Assembly: GCF_001715295.1 (NCBI RefSeq) | Contig: NZ_MDKB01000001.1 | Coordinates: forward strand, 925,773 to 989,772 | DNA: 64,000 nt | Reading direction: 5' to 3' | DNA from: Streptomyces griseus | GTDB lineage: Bacteria > Actinomycetota > Actinomycetes > Streptomycetales > Streptomycetaceae | Shown here: one piece after another, positions 33,637 through 42,403 of the stretch | Position numbering within the stretch: position 1 is the first letter of the stretch | Layout: each line of letters opens with the position of its first letter | Notes under the pieces: generated by a model | The model's database searches: none | The model's input: only the letters and a program-made list of their open reading frames with translations | Told to the model about the DNA's origin: nothing | Made by a program: the position numbers and the translations under genes

Positions 33637-34760
33637 TTCTTGGAGTACACCCCCTGCTCGCCCATCATGTGGGCGACCTTGTTGGCTCCCAGCACCATGG
33701 CGACGCTGAACAGTCCCTTGAAGATCCCGGCGGCGGCCGCGTAGCCGAAGTCGCCGGTCTTGATGCCCGTCCACCAGATGTAGGTGTCGAGGATTTCGGA
33801 GGCGCCCGCGCCGACCTGGTCGCGCTGGAGCAGGATCTGCTCGAAGTCCAGGTTGAGCGCGCTGCCGACCCGCAGCACCAGCAGCAGGGCGATGACCGGG
33901 CGCAGCGCCGGCAGGGTGACGTGCCACATGCGGCGCCAGCGGCCCGCACCGTCGACGGCCGCCGCCTCGTACAGGTCGGTGTTGACGGCGGCGAGTGCGG
34001 CGAGGAAGACGATGACACCCCAGCCGGCGTCCTTCCAGATCGCCTGGGAGGTCACCAGGAACTTGAAGAACCCCGGATCGGTCATGAGGTCGAAACCCTC
34101 GTGGCCGTGCTCGCGCAGCCACTGCGCGACCAGGCCCGCACCGCCGAACATCTGCTGGAAGACGGTGACGACGAGGACCCAGGAGAAGAAGTGCGGCAGG
34201 TAGACGATCGCCTGTACCCAGGCGCGGACCCGGGCGCTCATGATCGTGTTGAGCAGCAGCGCGATGGCGATCGGGATGGGGAAGAAGAGGAGCAGCTGGG
34301 TCAGGAAGATCACCAGCGTGTTGACCAGGACTTCCCAGAAGCGGTAGTCCTCGAAGATGCGGGTGAAGTTGTCGAAGCCGACGAACGGGCTGCCGGTGAT
34401 GCCCAGGTCGTACACGTCGTAGTCCTGGAAGGCCACGACGTTCCCGAGCAGCGGGATGTAGTTGAAGAGCAGCAGCAGGGCCATGGCCGGCAGCGTCATC
34501 AGGATCAGCGTGCGGTCCCGCCGCAGGCGCAGGCGCCGGGTGATGCCGCCGGCGGGCGGCGTGCCGCCCCTCCCGGCGTCCTTCCTCCCGGCCCGTTTCC
34601 CCGCGGCCTTCGTCACGTCCGTCGCCGGGGCCCGGCTCGCGGGCGGCCCGCCCGCCCGCGCTCCGCCGTGCGCGGCGCTGTCGTCGTCGCCGGGACCGGG
34701 GTCCGGCCTCCGTCCCGTCGTGTTGTCCGCGTCGGTCGCCACCGTGGCCCGAGGCTTCAC
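33633..34760 (-). CDS. Carbohydrate ABC transporter permease (LplB type)
   Basis: This 375-residue permease starts at GTG 34760, preceded by GGGGAG. A disordered, Arg/Pro-rich cytoplasmic N-terminus of about 75 residues precedes the first span (LILMTLPAMALLLLFNYIPL). The 'NYIPLLG..VAFQDY' signature is typical of LplB-type oligosaccharide permeases. The EAA loop reads 'DLYEAAAVDGAGRWRRMWHVTLP'. It is the second gene of the leftward importer operon and is coupled to the next permease. With the adjoining binding protein it should import xyloglucan-derived oligosaccharides. Confidence 0.93.
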   Translation of the reverse strand: MKPRATVATDADNTTGRRPDPGPGDDDSAAHGGARAGGPPASRAPATDVTKAAGKRAGRKDAGRGGTPPAGGITRRLRLRRDRTLILMTLPAMALLLLFNYIPLLGNVVAFQDYDVYDLGITGSPFVGFDNFTRIFEDYRFWEVLVNTLVIFLTQLLLFFPIPIAIALLLNTIMSARVRAWVQAIVYLPHFFSWVLVVTVFQQMFGGAGLVAQWLREHGHEGFDLMTDPGFFKFLVTSQAIWKDAGWGVIVFLAALAAVNTDLYEAAAVDGAGRWRRMWHVTLPALRPVIALLLVLRVGSALNLDFEQILLQRDQVGAGASEILDTYIWWTGIKTGDFGYAAAAGIFKGLFSVAMVLGANKVAHMMGEQGVYSKK

Positions 34761-34854
34761 CCTGTGCTCCCCATGTCGTGCTCTCCGCCCCGGCCGCCGG
34801 GCTCCTCGCGCCCGGCGGCCTGTGTCGTACGTGTGTCCTGGGTGGCCGTACGCG

Positions 34855-36522
34855 TCAGACGCCGGAGCCGTTCTTGTCGAGGAGCTCCTGGTACCAGTCG
34901 CGGAGCTTGTCACCGCCGCTGTTCTTCCACGTCGTCACGGCGGCGTCGACGTCGCTCACCTTCTTGCGACCGCGGCGGATGTCCTTCTGCAGATCGTCGA
35001 ACGGCGTGTACAGGGAGGCGAATCGCTGGGGCTCCACGACCTGCATGCCGAAGAACAGCGGCTTCCTGACGTGCGGGGCCTGGCGGGCCATCCAGCCGGC
35101 GTAGTCCTTCACCAGCTGCGGTTCGTCGGGGAAGGCGATGGTGTGGGGCGGGGAGGCGATGTAGAGGAGCGTGGCGGGCTGGGCCTCCTCGATGCCCTTC
35201 GGGGTGAAGGTCGGCACCCCGCCCTCGACCTTGTAGTGGGTGCCCTGGACGCCGTAGTTCGTGAGCATGAACTCCTCGGTGCCGTACGGGGCGGCGGCGA
35301 AGTCGGCGATCCCGAGGAACTCCTCGATCTTCTCCTTGGGCAGGTCCTTGTTGATGAAGGTGAAGATTCCCGCCGGGTCGTCCTGCCACAGGACCGGCTC
35401 GCCGCCGTCCGCGGCGAAGAAGTCGAGCGCCTGCATGTCGAACTTCGGGTTGGCGGCGGCCTGTTCGGTGACCATGCCCTTCCAGCCGCCGGTGCCGTCG
35501 TTGTACATGAGGACGTGGCCGCTGGTGAAGCGGATCTTGGAGTCGGCGTCCTTGTTGGCCTCGGCGTCCGGGTGGATGTACCCGCCCTCGTGCAGTTTGC
35601 GGGCGAAGGCCAGGGCCTCGCGGTACTCCTGGGTCTCGATCTTGTGGACGAGCTTGCCGCCCTCCAGCTTCCAGTAGTGCGGGGCGTCGGGCAGCAGGCC
35701 GAACACCTTCTGGATGCAGGTCCACAGGTCGTCGAAGGCCCACACCTTGCTCTTCGGGGCGGTGTACTCCTTGCCGAAGGCGAGCAGGTCGTCGGTGCTC
35801 GCGGGCAGGGCGCCCGAGCCGATCAGGTCCTTGCGGTAGAAGAAGGCGTTGCCGATGACCGGGTTGGGCATGGGCAGCCCGCGCAGCTTGCCGCCGAAGA
35901 CGCCGTACTGCCAGGCGCCGGTCGGGATGTTCGCCAGGTTGGGGTACTTCTTGACGGCATCGCCCGCCAGGTAGGGCCCCAGGTCGGCGAACTTGGCCGT
36001 GATCGCGTTGCGGATCTGCCCCTGCATGTTCCAGCCGGGGATGGTCATGGCGTCCGGGAGGTCGGAGCCGGCCAGCACGGCGCCGATCTTGTCCTGGTAG
36101 GTGTTGCCGTCCTGCGGGTCGAAGCCGAGCTTCGCGCCGACCGCCTCGTTCACGGCCGTGTAGTAGGGGTTGTCCTTCTTGGGGACGGTGCCCCACAGCG
36201 GCGTCATGACGCGGAACGATGACCCCTTGCCCGGTACCGACTTCACCGAGGTGACCAGCGGGTCGGGCAGCTTGGTGAACCCGGGGCTCGAGCCGTTGAC
36301 GCCCGGCACGTCGGGCTGGACCAGATTCGAGGGCACGTAACTCGGCAGGACCTTCTTGAGCGCCTTGCCCGTGGTCGTGCCCTCCTTGCCCGCTGAACCG
36401 GAACCGCTGCCGCCGCACGCGGCGAGCAGCGGGGCTCCGCCGGCCACGGCCACGGCGGCGAACGCGCCGGAGGCGAGGAAGCTTCTCCGGCTCGGGGCGG
36501 CGGAGGAGGAATTCGGCGTCAT
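34855..36522 (-). CDS. Extracellular oligosaccharide-binding lipoprotein (LplA type)
   Basis: This is a 555-residue solute-binding protein of the long LplA class. The Tat signal 'SRRSFLASGAFAAVAVAGG' is followed by the lipobox LLAAC near residue 36 and then a Gly/Ser linker. The ATG at 36522 has GAAGGG eight bases upstream. Large size is usual for binders of branched plant oligosaccharides. A promoter (36705-36677) and an AGCGCT-centred operator just downstream of it control this operon. The divergent GH3/GH31 operon has the matching operator, so import and breakdown are probably co-induced. Confidence 0.93.
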   Translation of the reverse strand: MTPNSSSAAPSRRSFLASGAFAAVAVAGGAPLLAACGGSGSGSAGKEGTTTGKALKKVLPSYVPSNLVQPDVPGVNGSSPGFTKLPDPLVTSVKSVPGKGSSFRVMTPLWGTVPKKDNPYYTAVNEAVGAKLGFDPQDGNTYQDKIGAVLAGSDLPDAMTIPGWNMQGQIRNAITAKFADLGPYLAGDAVKKYPNLANIPTGAWQYGVFGGKLRGLPMPNPVIGNAFFYRKDLIGSGALPASTDDLLAFGKEYTAPKSKVWAFDDLWTCIQKVFGLLPDAPHYWKLEGGKLVHKIETQEYREALAFARKLHEGGYIHPDAEANKDADSKIRFTSGHVLMYNDGTGGWKGMVTEQAAANPKFDMQALDFFAADGGEPVLWQDDPAGIFTFINKDLPKEKIEEFLGIADFAAAPYGTEEFMLTNYGVQGTHYKVEGGVPTFTPKGIEEAQPATLLYIASPPHTIAFPDEPQLVKDYAGWMARQAPHVRKPLFFGMQVVEPQRFASLYTPFDDLQKDIRRGRKKVSDVDAAVTTWKNSGGDKLRDWYQELLDKNGSGV

Positions 36523-36652
36523 TGCGTCAACCCTTCGAGGCACACCAGGACGTCATGCGGCGGGCGACCGCCGTTCGGCTCCTGTGTCTGAGGTGGGGCG
36601 TACCGGCCGGGCCGGCTGGGCTCGTCCGGCCGAGATGAAGCGGCTTCCGCTG

Positions 36653-36666
36653 TCGAAGCGCTTCGA
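36653..36666. promoter_or_regulatory. LacI-type operator for the ABC importer operon
   Basis: TCGAAGCGCTTCGA, a perfect 14-bp palindrome, lies 10 bases downstream of the -10 box of the leftward promoter. There a bound repressor would block RNA polymerase. It is identical in core to the sites at 15034 and 36822. Confidence 0.78.
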
Positions 36667-36676
36667 TGTTGCAGCG

Positions 36677-36705
36677 AGATTAAGTGAAGGGTCCCGGACG
36701 CACAA
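36677..36705 (-). promoter_or_regulatory. Leftward promoter of the ABC importer operon
   Basis: Reading leftward, TTGTGC (36705-36700) and TAATCT (36682-36677) are 17 bases apart. This matches a sigma-HrdB-type promoter about 155 bases upstream of the binding-protein start. The operator follows directly. Prediction from consensus only. Confidence 0.55.
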
Positions 36706-36793
36706 GAGTTGGTTTCCAGATTCCTCCGACCTGTTTCCGAACCGTTTCCCGCTCGGCAATCGGCCCGTGCGCACGCATCCGGGAGCCGGACCC

Positions 36794-36823
36794 TTGACAC
36801 CAGGGTGCGGGGCGCAGAGCATC
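36794..36823 (+). promoter_or_regulatory. Rightward promoter of the GH3/GH31 operon
   Basis: A perfect -35 box TTGACA lies at 36794-36799. The -10 region 18 bases on (about 36818-36823) is poor, but it abuts the operator palindrome at 36822-36835. That is consistent with a repressible promoter whose start lies within or beside the operator. Prediction only. Confidence 0.4.
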
Positions 36824-36835
36824 GAAGCGCTTCGA
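36822..36835. promoter_or_regulatory. LacI-type operator for the GH3/GH31 operon
   Basis: A second copy of TCGAAGCGCTTCGA lies 78 bases upstream of the GH3 start codon. Its centre is 169 bp from the site at 36653-36666, close to 16 helical turns, so looping between the divergent promoters is possible. Confidence 0.78.
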
Positions 36836-36913
36836 AAGATCTTCCCTCCGTGTGCGAGGTCTTCGAGAAGCACACAGCCCGGAAACCTCCCACCTCTCCT
36901 AGGGGACCCGCAC

Positions 36914-39799
36914 GTGACGGACCATCCGCTTCCCTTCCGCGACCCGCAGCTGCCCTTCGACCGGCGTGCCGACGATCTGCTCGGGCGGCTCACGCTCGAG
37001 GAGCGGATCGCGATGCTGCACCAGTTCGCACCCCCGGTGGAGCGGCTGGGGCTCGGGGCGTTCCGTACCGGACAGGAGGCCCTGCACGGCGTCGCCTGGA
37101 TGGGACCGGCCACCGTCTTCCCGCAGGCCGTCGGTCTCGGCGCCACCTGGAACGACGACCTCGTCCGCCGCGTCGGCGAGGCAGTCGGCAACGAGGTCCG
37201 GGCCAAGCGCGCCCAGGACGACCGGGTCGGGCTCAACGTCTGGGCGCCCACGGTCAACCTGCTGCGCCACCCGCTGTGGGGCCGGGGCGAGGAGGGGTAC
37301 TCCGAGGACCCGGCACTCACCTCCGCCATCGCCGTCGCCTACACCCGGGGCCTGCGCGGGGACGACCCCCGTTACTGGCGCACCGCCCCGGTCCTCAAGC
37401 ACTGGCTCGCGCACAACAACGAGACCGACCGCGACATCGCGTCCTCCTCGGTGCGCCCGCGCGTCCTGCACGAGTACGACCTGCTGGCCTTCCGCGACGC
37501 GGTACGCGCCGGAGCGGTGGCCGGTGTCATGCCCGCCTACAACCTGGTCAACGGCCGCCCCAACCACGTCTCCCCGCTCCTGGGACAGCACCTGCGGAGC
37601 TGGACCGACCAGCCGCTCGTCGTCTGCTCGGACGCGGGCGCGCCCTCCAACCTGGTCGACTCCGAGCACTACTTCGACACCCATGAGGAAGCCACGGCGG
37701 CCTCCCTCAAGGCCGGCGTCGACAGCTTCACCGACCACGGCACGGACTCCACGGTCATGACCGGCCGCATCCGGGACGCACTCGCCAAGGGGCTCATCGA
37801 CGAGAGCGACATCGACACGGCGGTCCGCCGGCTGCTCACCATGCGCTTCGCAATCGGGGAGTTCGACCCGGAGCTCGACCCGTACGCACAGGTGGACGAC
37901 CTGGACACCGAGGAGCACCGGGCGCTCGCCCTGGAGGCGGCGGAGCAGGCGGTCGTCCTGCTCAAGAACGACGGACTGGTGCCGCTGGAGCCCCGCGAGG
38001 GCCGGACCGTCGCGGTGGTCGGACTGCTGGCCGACGCCTGCAAGCTCGACTGGTACAGCGGCACGCTCATGCACCGCTCGACACCCCTGCACGGTCTGCG
38101 CGAGCGGTACGGGGCGGAGAACGTGCTCTTCGCCGAAGGCGCCGACCGGATCCGCCTGAAGTGTGCCGGCGGCTGGCTCCGGGTGCCCGAGGCCGACGGC
38201 CACCGGGACGGAGAGGCGCGGGGCGCCGAAGGCGCCCTCGACCCCGCGCTCCTCGCAGGCCGTACCGACCTGCCCCCGCTGACCTGTGGAGAGGAGGCCA
38301 CCGAACTGGCACTCGTCGACTGGGGCGACGGAGTCCTCACCCTGCGCACCGACGCAGGGTTGTACCTCTCCGTCGCAGCCGACGGCTACGTCAGGGCGTC
38401 CGCGGACGAGCCGGGCGGCTGGGTCGTCCAGGAGACGTTCCGCAGGGAGGCGGTGGAGGGACACGACGGCGGGCACCGCCTTCTGCACATCGGGACCGGT
38501 GGGTACGTCACAGTCGCCGCCGACGGTGCGAAGGTTGCAGTGGAGGGGCGGAAGATCTCCGCCGCCGAGGCCACGGTCTTCGAGGCGGTGACCGTGGAAC
38601 GCGGCGAGGACGCCGTGGCCCGCGTCGCCGCCGCGGCCGACACCGTCGTCGTGATCGCCGGGAACGACCCGCACATCAACGGCCGCGAGACGGAGGACCG
38701 CACCACCCTCGCCCTCCCCGCCCAGCAGGACCGGCTGTGGCGTGCGGCCCACGCCGCCAACCCCCGCACGGTCCTGGCCCTGACCTCCGCCTACCCGTAC
38801 GCGGTCACCGATGCCGCGGCCGAGCTCCCCGCCCTGCTCTGGACCGCCCACGGCGGCCAGGCGGCGGGCACCGCGCTCGCCCGGGTCCTCGCCGGGGACG
38901 TCTCCCCGGCCGGCCGGCTGCCGCAGACCTGGTACGCCGCCGACGCCGACCTGCCCGGTCTGCTCGACTACGACATCATCGGTTCCCGGCAGACCTACCT
39001 CTACTTCGACGGCACCCCCCTCTACCCGTTCGGGCACGGCCTCGGATACAGCGCCTTCGGGTACTCCGCGCTGCGGGCCGAGCGGGAGGGCGAGCGGCTG
39101 CGGGTGTCCCTCACCGTCACCAACGAGGGAGCCGTCGCCGCGGACGAGGTGGCCCAGCTCTACGTCCGGGCGGCGGGCGCACCGGGGGAGGGAGCCCCGC
39201 TGCCGGACCTGCCGCTGCGCAAGCTGGTCGGCCACCGCCGGGTCCACCTGGTGCCTGGAGCGGCCGAGACCGTCGAGTTCCTGGTGCACGTCGAGGAACT
39301 GGGTCACTGGAGCGTGGCCCACGGCCGCTGGACCGTGGAGCCGGGGACGTACGAGTTCCTGGCGGGTGCCTCCAGCGCCGACATCCGGCTCACCACCACG
39401 ACCGTCGTCGACGGGGAGGCGTCCGGCCCGCGCCCCGTCCTCGTGCACGGCCTGGAGGCCGCCGACTACGACGAGCAGCAGGGCACGCGGATCCTCGACC
39501 GCACGAAGACGGAGGGGGACGCCGTCGCACCCGGAGGCGACGGACCGGGACAACTCCTGTACCGGGAATGTGACTTCGGTGACGGAACGGCGGCGCTGGC
39601 CCTGCTGGCGGCCGGTGAGGGCTCCGTCGGGGTACGCGTGGCCGGACAGGTGAGGGAGGTCGTGTTCCCCGCCGCCGGCGACCCGTACGACTACCACACG
39701 TTCGAGGCCGCACTCGACATCAGCGGCGTGCACGAGGTGCGCGTCACGCTCCAGGGCTCCGTACGCCTCGCCCGCATCGACTTCAAGGAATCCGCATGA
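36914..39799 (+). CDS. GH3 beta-glucosidase/beta-xylosidase with inserted beta-trefoil-like domain
   Basis: This is a 961-residue cytoplasmic enzyme. The GH3 N-terminal barrel begins 'LLGRLTLEERIAMLHQF', and the nucleophile is D240 in 'VVCSDAGAPSN'. The GH3-C alpha/beta sandwich is split at about residues 415-570. The insert is rich in short strands (TLRTDAGLYLSVAADGYV...HIGTGGYVTVAADGAKV) and resembles a fascin-type beta-trefoil. A fibronectin-III-like domain (LTVTNEGAVAADEVAQLYV) and a C-terminal CBM-like sandwich follow. The GTG start at 36914 has AGGGGA eight bases upstream. The stop overlaps the GH31 start. It would hydrolyse the glucan backbone of xyloglucan oligosaccharides. Confidence 0.9.
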   Translation: MTDHPLPFRDPQLPFDRRADDLLGRLTLEERIAMLHQFAPPVERLGLGAFRTGQEALHGVAWMGPATVFPQAVGLGATWNDDLVRRVGEAVGNEVRAKRAQDDRVGLNVWAPTVNLLRHPLWGRGEEGYSEDPALTSAIAVAYTRGLRGDDPRYWRTAPVLKHWLAHNNETDRDIASSSVRPRVLHEYDLLAFRDAVRAGAVAGVMPAYNLVNGRPNHVSPLLGQHLRSWTDQPLVVCSDAGAPSNLVDSEHYFDTHEEATAASLKAGVDSFTDHGTDSTVMTGRIRDALAKGLIDESDIDTAVRRLLTMRFAIGEFDPELDPYAQVDDLDTEEHRALALEAAEQAVVLLKNDGLVPLEPREGRTVAVVGLLADACKLDWYSGTLMHRSTPLHGLRERYGAENVLFAEGADRIRLKCAGGWLRVPEADGHRDGEARGAEGALDPALLAGRTDLPPLTCGEEATELALVDWGDGVLTLRTDAGLYLSVAADGYVRASADEPGGWVVQETFRREAVEGHDGGHRLLHIGTGGYVTVAADGAKVAVEGRKISAAEATVFEAVTVERGEDAVARVAAAADTVVVIAGNDPHINGRETEDRTTLALPAQQDRLWRAAHAANPRTVLALTSAYPYAVTDAAAELPALLWTAHGGQAAGTALARVLAGDVSPAGRLPQTWYAADADLPGLLDYDIIGSRQTYLYFDGTPLYPFGHGLGYSAFGYSALRAEREGERLRVSLTVTNEGAVAADEVAQLYVRAAGAPGEGAPLPDLPLRKLVGHRRVHLVPGAAETVEFLVHVEELGHWSVAHGRWTVEPGTYEFLAGASSADIRLTTTTVVDGEASGPRPVLVHGLEAADYDEQQGTRILDRTKTEGDAVAPGGDGPGQLLYRECDFGDGTAALALLAAGEGSVGVRVAGQVREVVFPAAGDPYDYHTFEAALDISGVHEVRVTLQGSVRLARIDFKESA

Positions 39800-42063
39800 A
39801 GTTCACCGACGGCTTCTGGCTCATGCGTGAGGGCGTGAGCGCCTCCTACGCGACCGAGATCCGTGATCTGCGGGTGGAGGACGACCGGTTCACCGCCTAC
39901 GCCGCCGTCAAGCGGGTCGCCAAACGCGGTGACACGCTCAACACCCCGCTGATCACGGTGGAATGCTTCTCCCCCGCCGAGGGTGTCATCGGCGTACGCA
40001 CCACCCACCACGCCGGCAAGGCCCACCGCGGTCCCGACTTCACTCTCCTGCCGGGCGACGGCGGCACGCCGCACGCCCGCACCCGCAAGGACGGGGCGGT
40101 CACCGAACTCACCAGCGGGTCGCTGACTCTGCGCATGGACGGTGACGGGCCCTGGGGCCTGGCCTTCCTCGACGGGGACGGGCGACGGCTGACCGGCGTC
40201 GACCCCAAGGGCACCGCTTTCGCCACCACCCCGGACGGCGTGCACCACATGATCGCCCAACTCCGCCTGGACGTCGGCGAGAACGTCTACGGTCTCGGCG
40301 AGCGTTTCACCCCGTACGTGAAGAACGGCCAGACCGTCGACATCTGGCAGGCGGACGGCGGCACGAGCAGCGACCAGGCCTACAAGAACATCCCGTTCTA
40401 CCTCTCCTCACGCGGCTACGGCGTCTTCGTCAACCACCCCGGCAAGGTCTCCTTCGAGATCGGCTCGGAGTCCGTCGGGCAGGTGCAGTTCAGCGTCGAG
40501 GACCAGTCGCTGGAGTACTACATCGTCGCCGGGCCCACCCCCAAGGAGGTCCTGGCGCGCTACACCGCCCTCACGGGCCGGCCGGCGCTGCCGCCCGCCT
40601 GGTCGTTCGGCCTCTGGCTCACCACCTCCTTCTGCACCTCGTACGACGAGGAGACGGTCACCTCCTTCGTCGACGGCATGGCCGAGCGGGACATTCCGCT
40701 CAGCGTCTTCCACTTCGACTGCTTCTGGATGCGCGAGTACCAGTGGTCGGACTTCCTCTGGGATCCCGAGGTGTTCCCCGACCCGGAGGGCATGCTGGCC
40801 CGTCTCAAGGCGCGCGGCCTGCGCATCAGCATGTGGATCAACCCGTACATCGCGCAGAAGTCGGCGCTGTTCGCCGAGGGGGCCGAACACGGCTACCTCG
40901 TACGGCGGGCGAACGGCGACATCTGGCAGTGGGACCTCTGGCAGCCGGGCATGGCCCTGGTCGACTTCACCAACCCCGCAGCCCGCGCGTGGTACGACAG
41001 CAAGCTGCGGGCGCTGCTCGACCAGGGTGTCGACTGCTTCAAGACCGACTTCGGCGAGCGCGTGCCGACCGACGTGGTCTGGCACGACGGCTCCGACCCC
41101 GAGCGGATGCACAACTACTACGCCCAGATCTACAACCGCACCGTCTTCGAACTCCTGGAGAAGGAGCGTGGTGCGGGCGAGGCGGTGCTCTTCGCCCGGT
41201 CCGCCACGGTGGGCGGGCAGCAGTTCCCCGTGCACTGGGGCGGCGACTGCTTCGCCTCCTTCACGGCGATGGCCGAGTCACTGCGCGGCGGCCTCTCGCT
41301 GTCGCTGTCCGGGTTCGGGTTCTGGAGCCACGACATCGGCGGCTTCGAGGGCACCCCCGATCCGGCGGTCTTCAAGCGCTGGCTCGCCTTCGGCCTGCTC
41401 TCCTCGCACAGCCGGCTGCACGGCAACGTGTCCTACCGGGTGCCGTGGGCCTTCGGCGAGGAAGCCGTCGACGTGACACGGAAGTTCACGCTGCTCAAGC
41501 ACCGGCTCATGCCCTACCTGTACGGGGTGGCGGCCGAGGCGCACCGCACGGGCATCCCGATGATGCGGCCCATGCTGATGGAGTTCCCGGGCGACCCGGC
41601 CACCCGGACCCTGGACCGGCAGTACATGCTCGGCCCGGACCTGCTGGTCGCCCCGGTCTTCACCGAGGACGGCCAGGTCGAGTACTACGTCCCCGAGGGC
41701 ACCTGGACCTCGCTGCTCACCGGCGAGCACATCACCGGCCCCGCCTGGCGGCACGAAACCCACGGCTTCGACAGCCTGCCCCTGCTGGTCAGGGACGGCG
41801 CCGTACTCCCGTGGGGCGCCGACGACCGGCGCCCGGACGGCGACTGGCTCGACGGCCTCACCCTGCGGATCTTCGGCTCCGGCCCGGACGAGCGCACGGT
41901 CACCGTGCCGGACCTGACCGGCAGCCCGGCGGCGTCCTTCGACGTCGTACGGGACGGCGAGGGCACGCACGTCACGGCCCGGGGGACGGACCGCCCGTAC
42001 CGCGTGACGCTGGAGGAGTCCGGGGCGGCGGGGGAGGGAGCCGGGGCGGTCTCCCTCGGCTGA
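39796..42063 (+). CDS. yicI: GH31 alpha-xylosidase (YicI-like)
   Basis: This is a 755-residue cytoplasmic enzyme of normal YicI length. The nucleophile is D418 in 'CFKTDFGERVPTD' and the acid/base D484 in 'HWGGDCFASF', within two residues of the E. coli YicI positions. 'FHFDCFWMREYQWSDF' and 'SGFGFWSHDIGGFEG' are characteristic of alpha-xylosidases rather than alpha-glucosidases. It removes alpha-1,6-xylose from the non-reducing end of xyloglucan oligosaccharides, alternating with the GH3 enzyme. The ATG overlaps the GH3 stop (ATGA). The released xylose can enter XylA/XylB, whose genes begin at 62153. Confidence 0.94.
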   Translation: MKFTDGFWLMREGVSASYATEIRDLRVEDDRFTAYAAVKRVAKRGDTLNTPLITVECFSPAEGVIGVRTTHHAGKAHRGPDFTLLPGDGGTPHARTRKDGAVTELTSGSLTLRMDGDGPWGLAFLDGDGRRLTGVDPKGTAFATTPDGVHHMIAQLRLDVGENVYGLGERFTPYVKNGQTVDIWQADGGTSSDQAYKNIPFYLSSRGYGVFVNHPGKVSFEIGSESVGQVQFSVEDQSLEYYIVAGPTPKEVLARYTALTGRPALPPAWSFGLWLTTSFCTSYDEETVTSFVDGMAERDIPLSVFHFDCFWMREYQWSDFLWDPEVFPDPEGMLARLKARGLRISMWINPYIAQKSALFAEGAEHGYLVRRANGDIWQWDLWQPGMALVDFTNPAARAWYDSKLRALLDQGVDCFKTDFGERVPTDVVWHDGSDPERMHNYYAQIYNRTVFELLEKERGAGEAVLFARSATVGGQQFPVHWGGDCFASFTAMAESLRGGLSLSLSGFGFWSHDIGGFEGTPDPAVFKRWLAFGLLSSHSRLHGNVSYRVPWAFGEEAVDVTRKFTLLKHRLMPYLYGVAAEAHRTGIPMMRPMLMEFPGDPATRTLDRQYMLGPDLLVAPVFTEDGQVEYYVPEGTWTSLLTGEHITGPAWRHETHGFDSLPLLVRDGAVLPWGADDRRPDGDWLDGLTLRIFGSGPDERTVTVPDLTGSPAASFDVVRDGEGTHVTARGTDRPYRVTLEESGAAGEGAGAVSLG

Positions 42064-42157
42064 CCGTCCGTCCGGGCGCGACGAGGAGACGCCGCGGAGA
42101 CCCGGTGCGCACCGACGGGGCCCCGGGGCCTCGTGGAGGGGCTCGCCCGGGAGTTAC

Positions 42158-42197
42158 TCCCCCTGGACGGCCGACCGGCCCCGGCCGTCCAGGGGGA
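42158..42197 (+). terminator. Perfect 16-bp hairpin after the GH3/GH31 operon
   Basis: Bases 42158-42173 and 42182-42197 pair perfectly around an eight-base loop. The hairpin lies 94 bases past the GH31 stop. The rest of the 340-base gap (42064-42403) holds no gene; its 3' end contains the promoter region of the amino acid importer. Confidence 0.75.
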
Positions 42198-42356
42198 CTC
42201 CGCGGGTGGCCGGTCAGGTGCTGTCCCGGCCGTGGTGACGCGAACTCCTCGCCGCGCTCCGGGGCGCCCGGGCGTCCCCGGTTCCGCGCCTTCCCGGCGG
42301 CACGGAATCGAACCGACAGGCGACAACCGGCGTATCCGATGGCAAGATCAATCCAA

Positions 42357-42373
42357 CTCACTGACACAGTGAG
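42357..42373. promoter_or_regulatory. Palindromic operator candidate upstream of the amino acid importer
   Basis: CTCACTG and CAGTGAG are exact inverted repeats separated by ACA, 31 bases upstream of the GTG start. Its location near the transcription start fits an operator. The cognate regulator is not encoded next to it. Confidence 0.5.
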
Positions 42374-42403
42374 GTCGTTGACCGGCCGATACCTGGAGAC
42401 GTC

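Noticed and set aside
36521..36530. ATTGCGTCAA at the start of the importer binding-protein gene, identical to the repeat at 5594-5603.
   Set aside because: It overlaps a start codon, occurs once here, and a ten-base match in 64 kb on two strands is not improbable.
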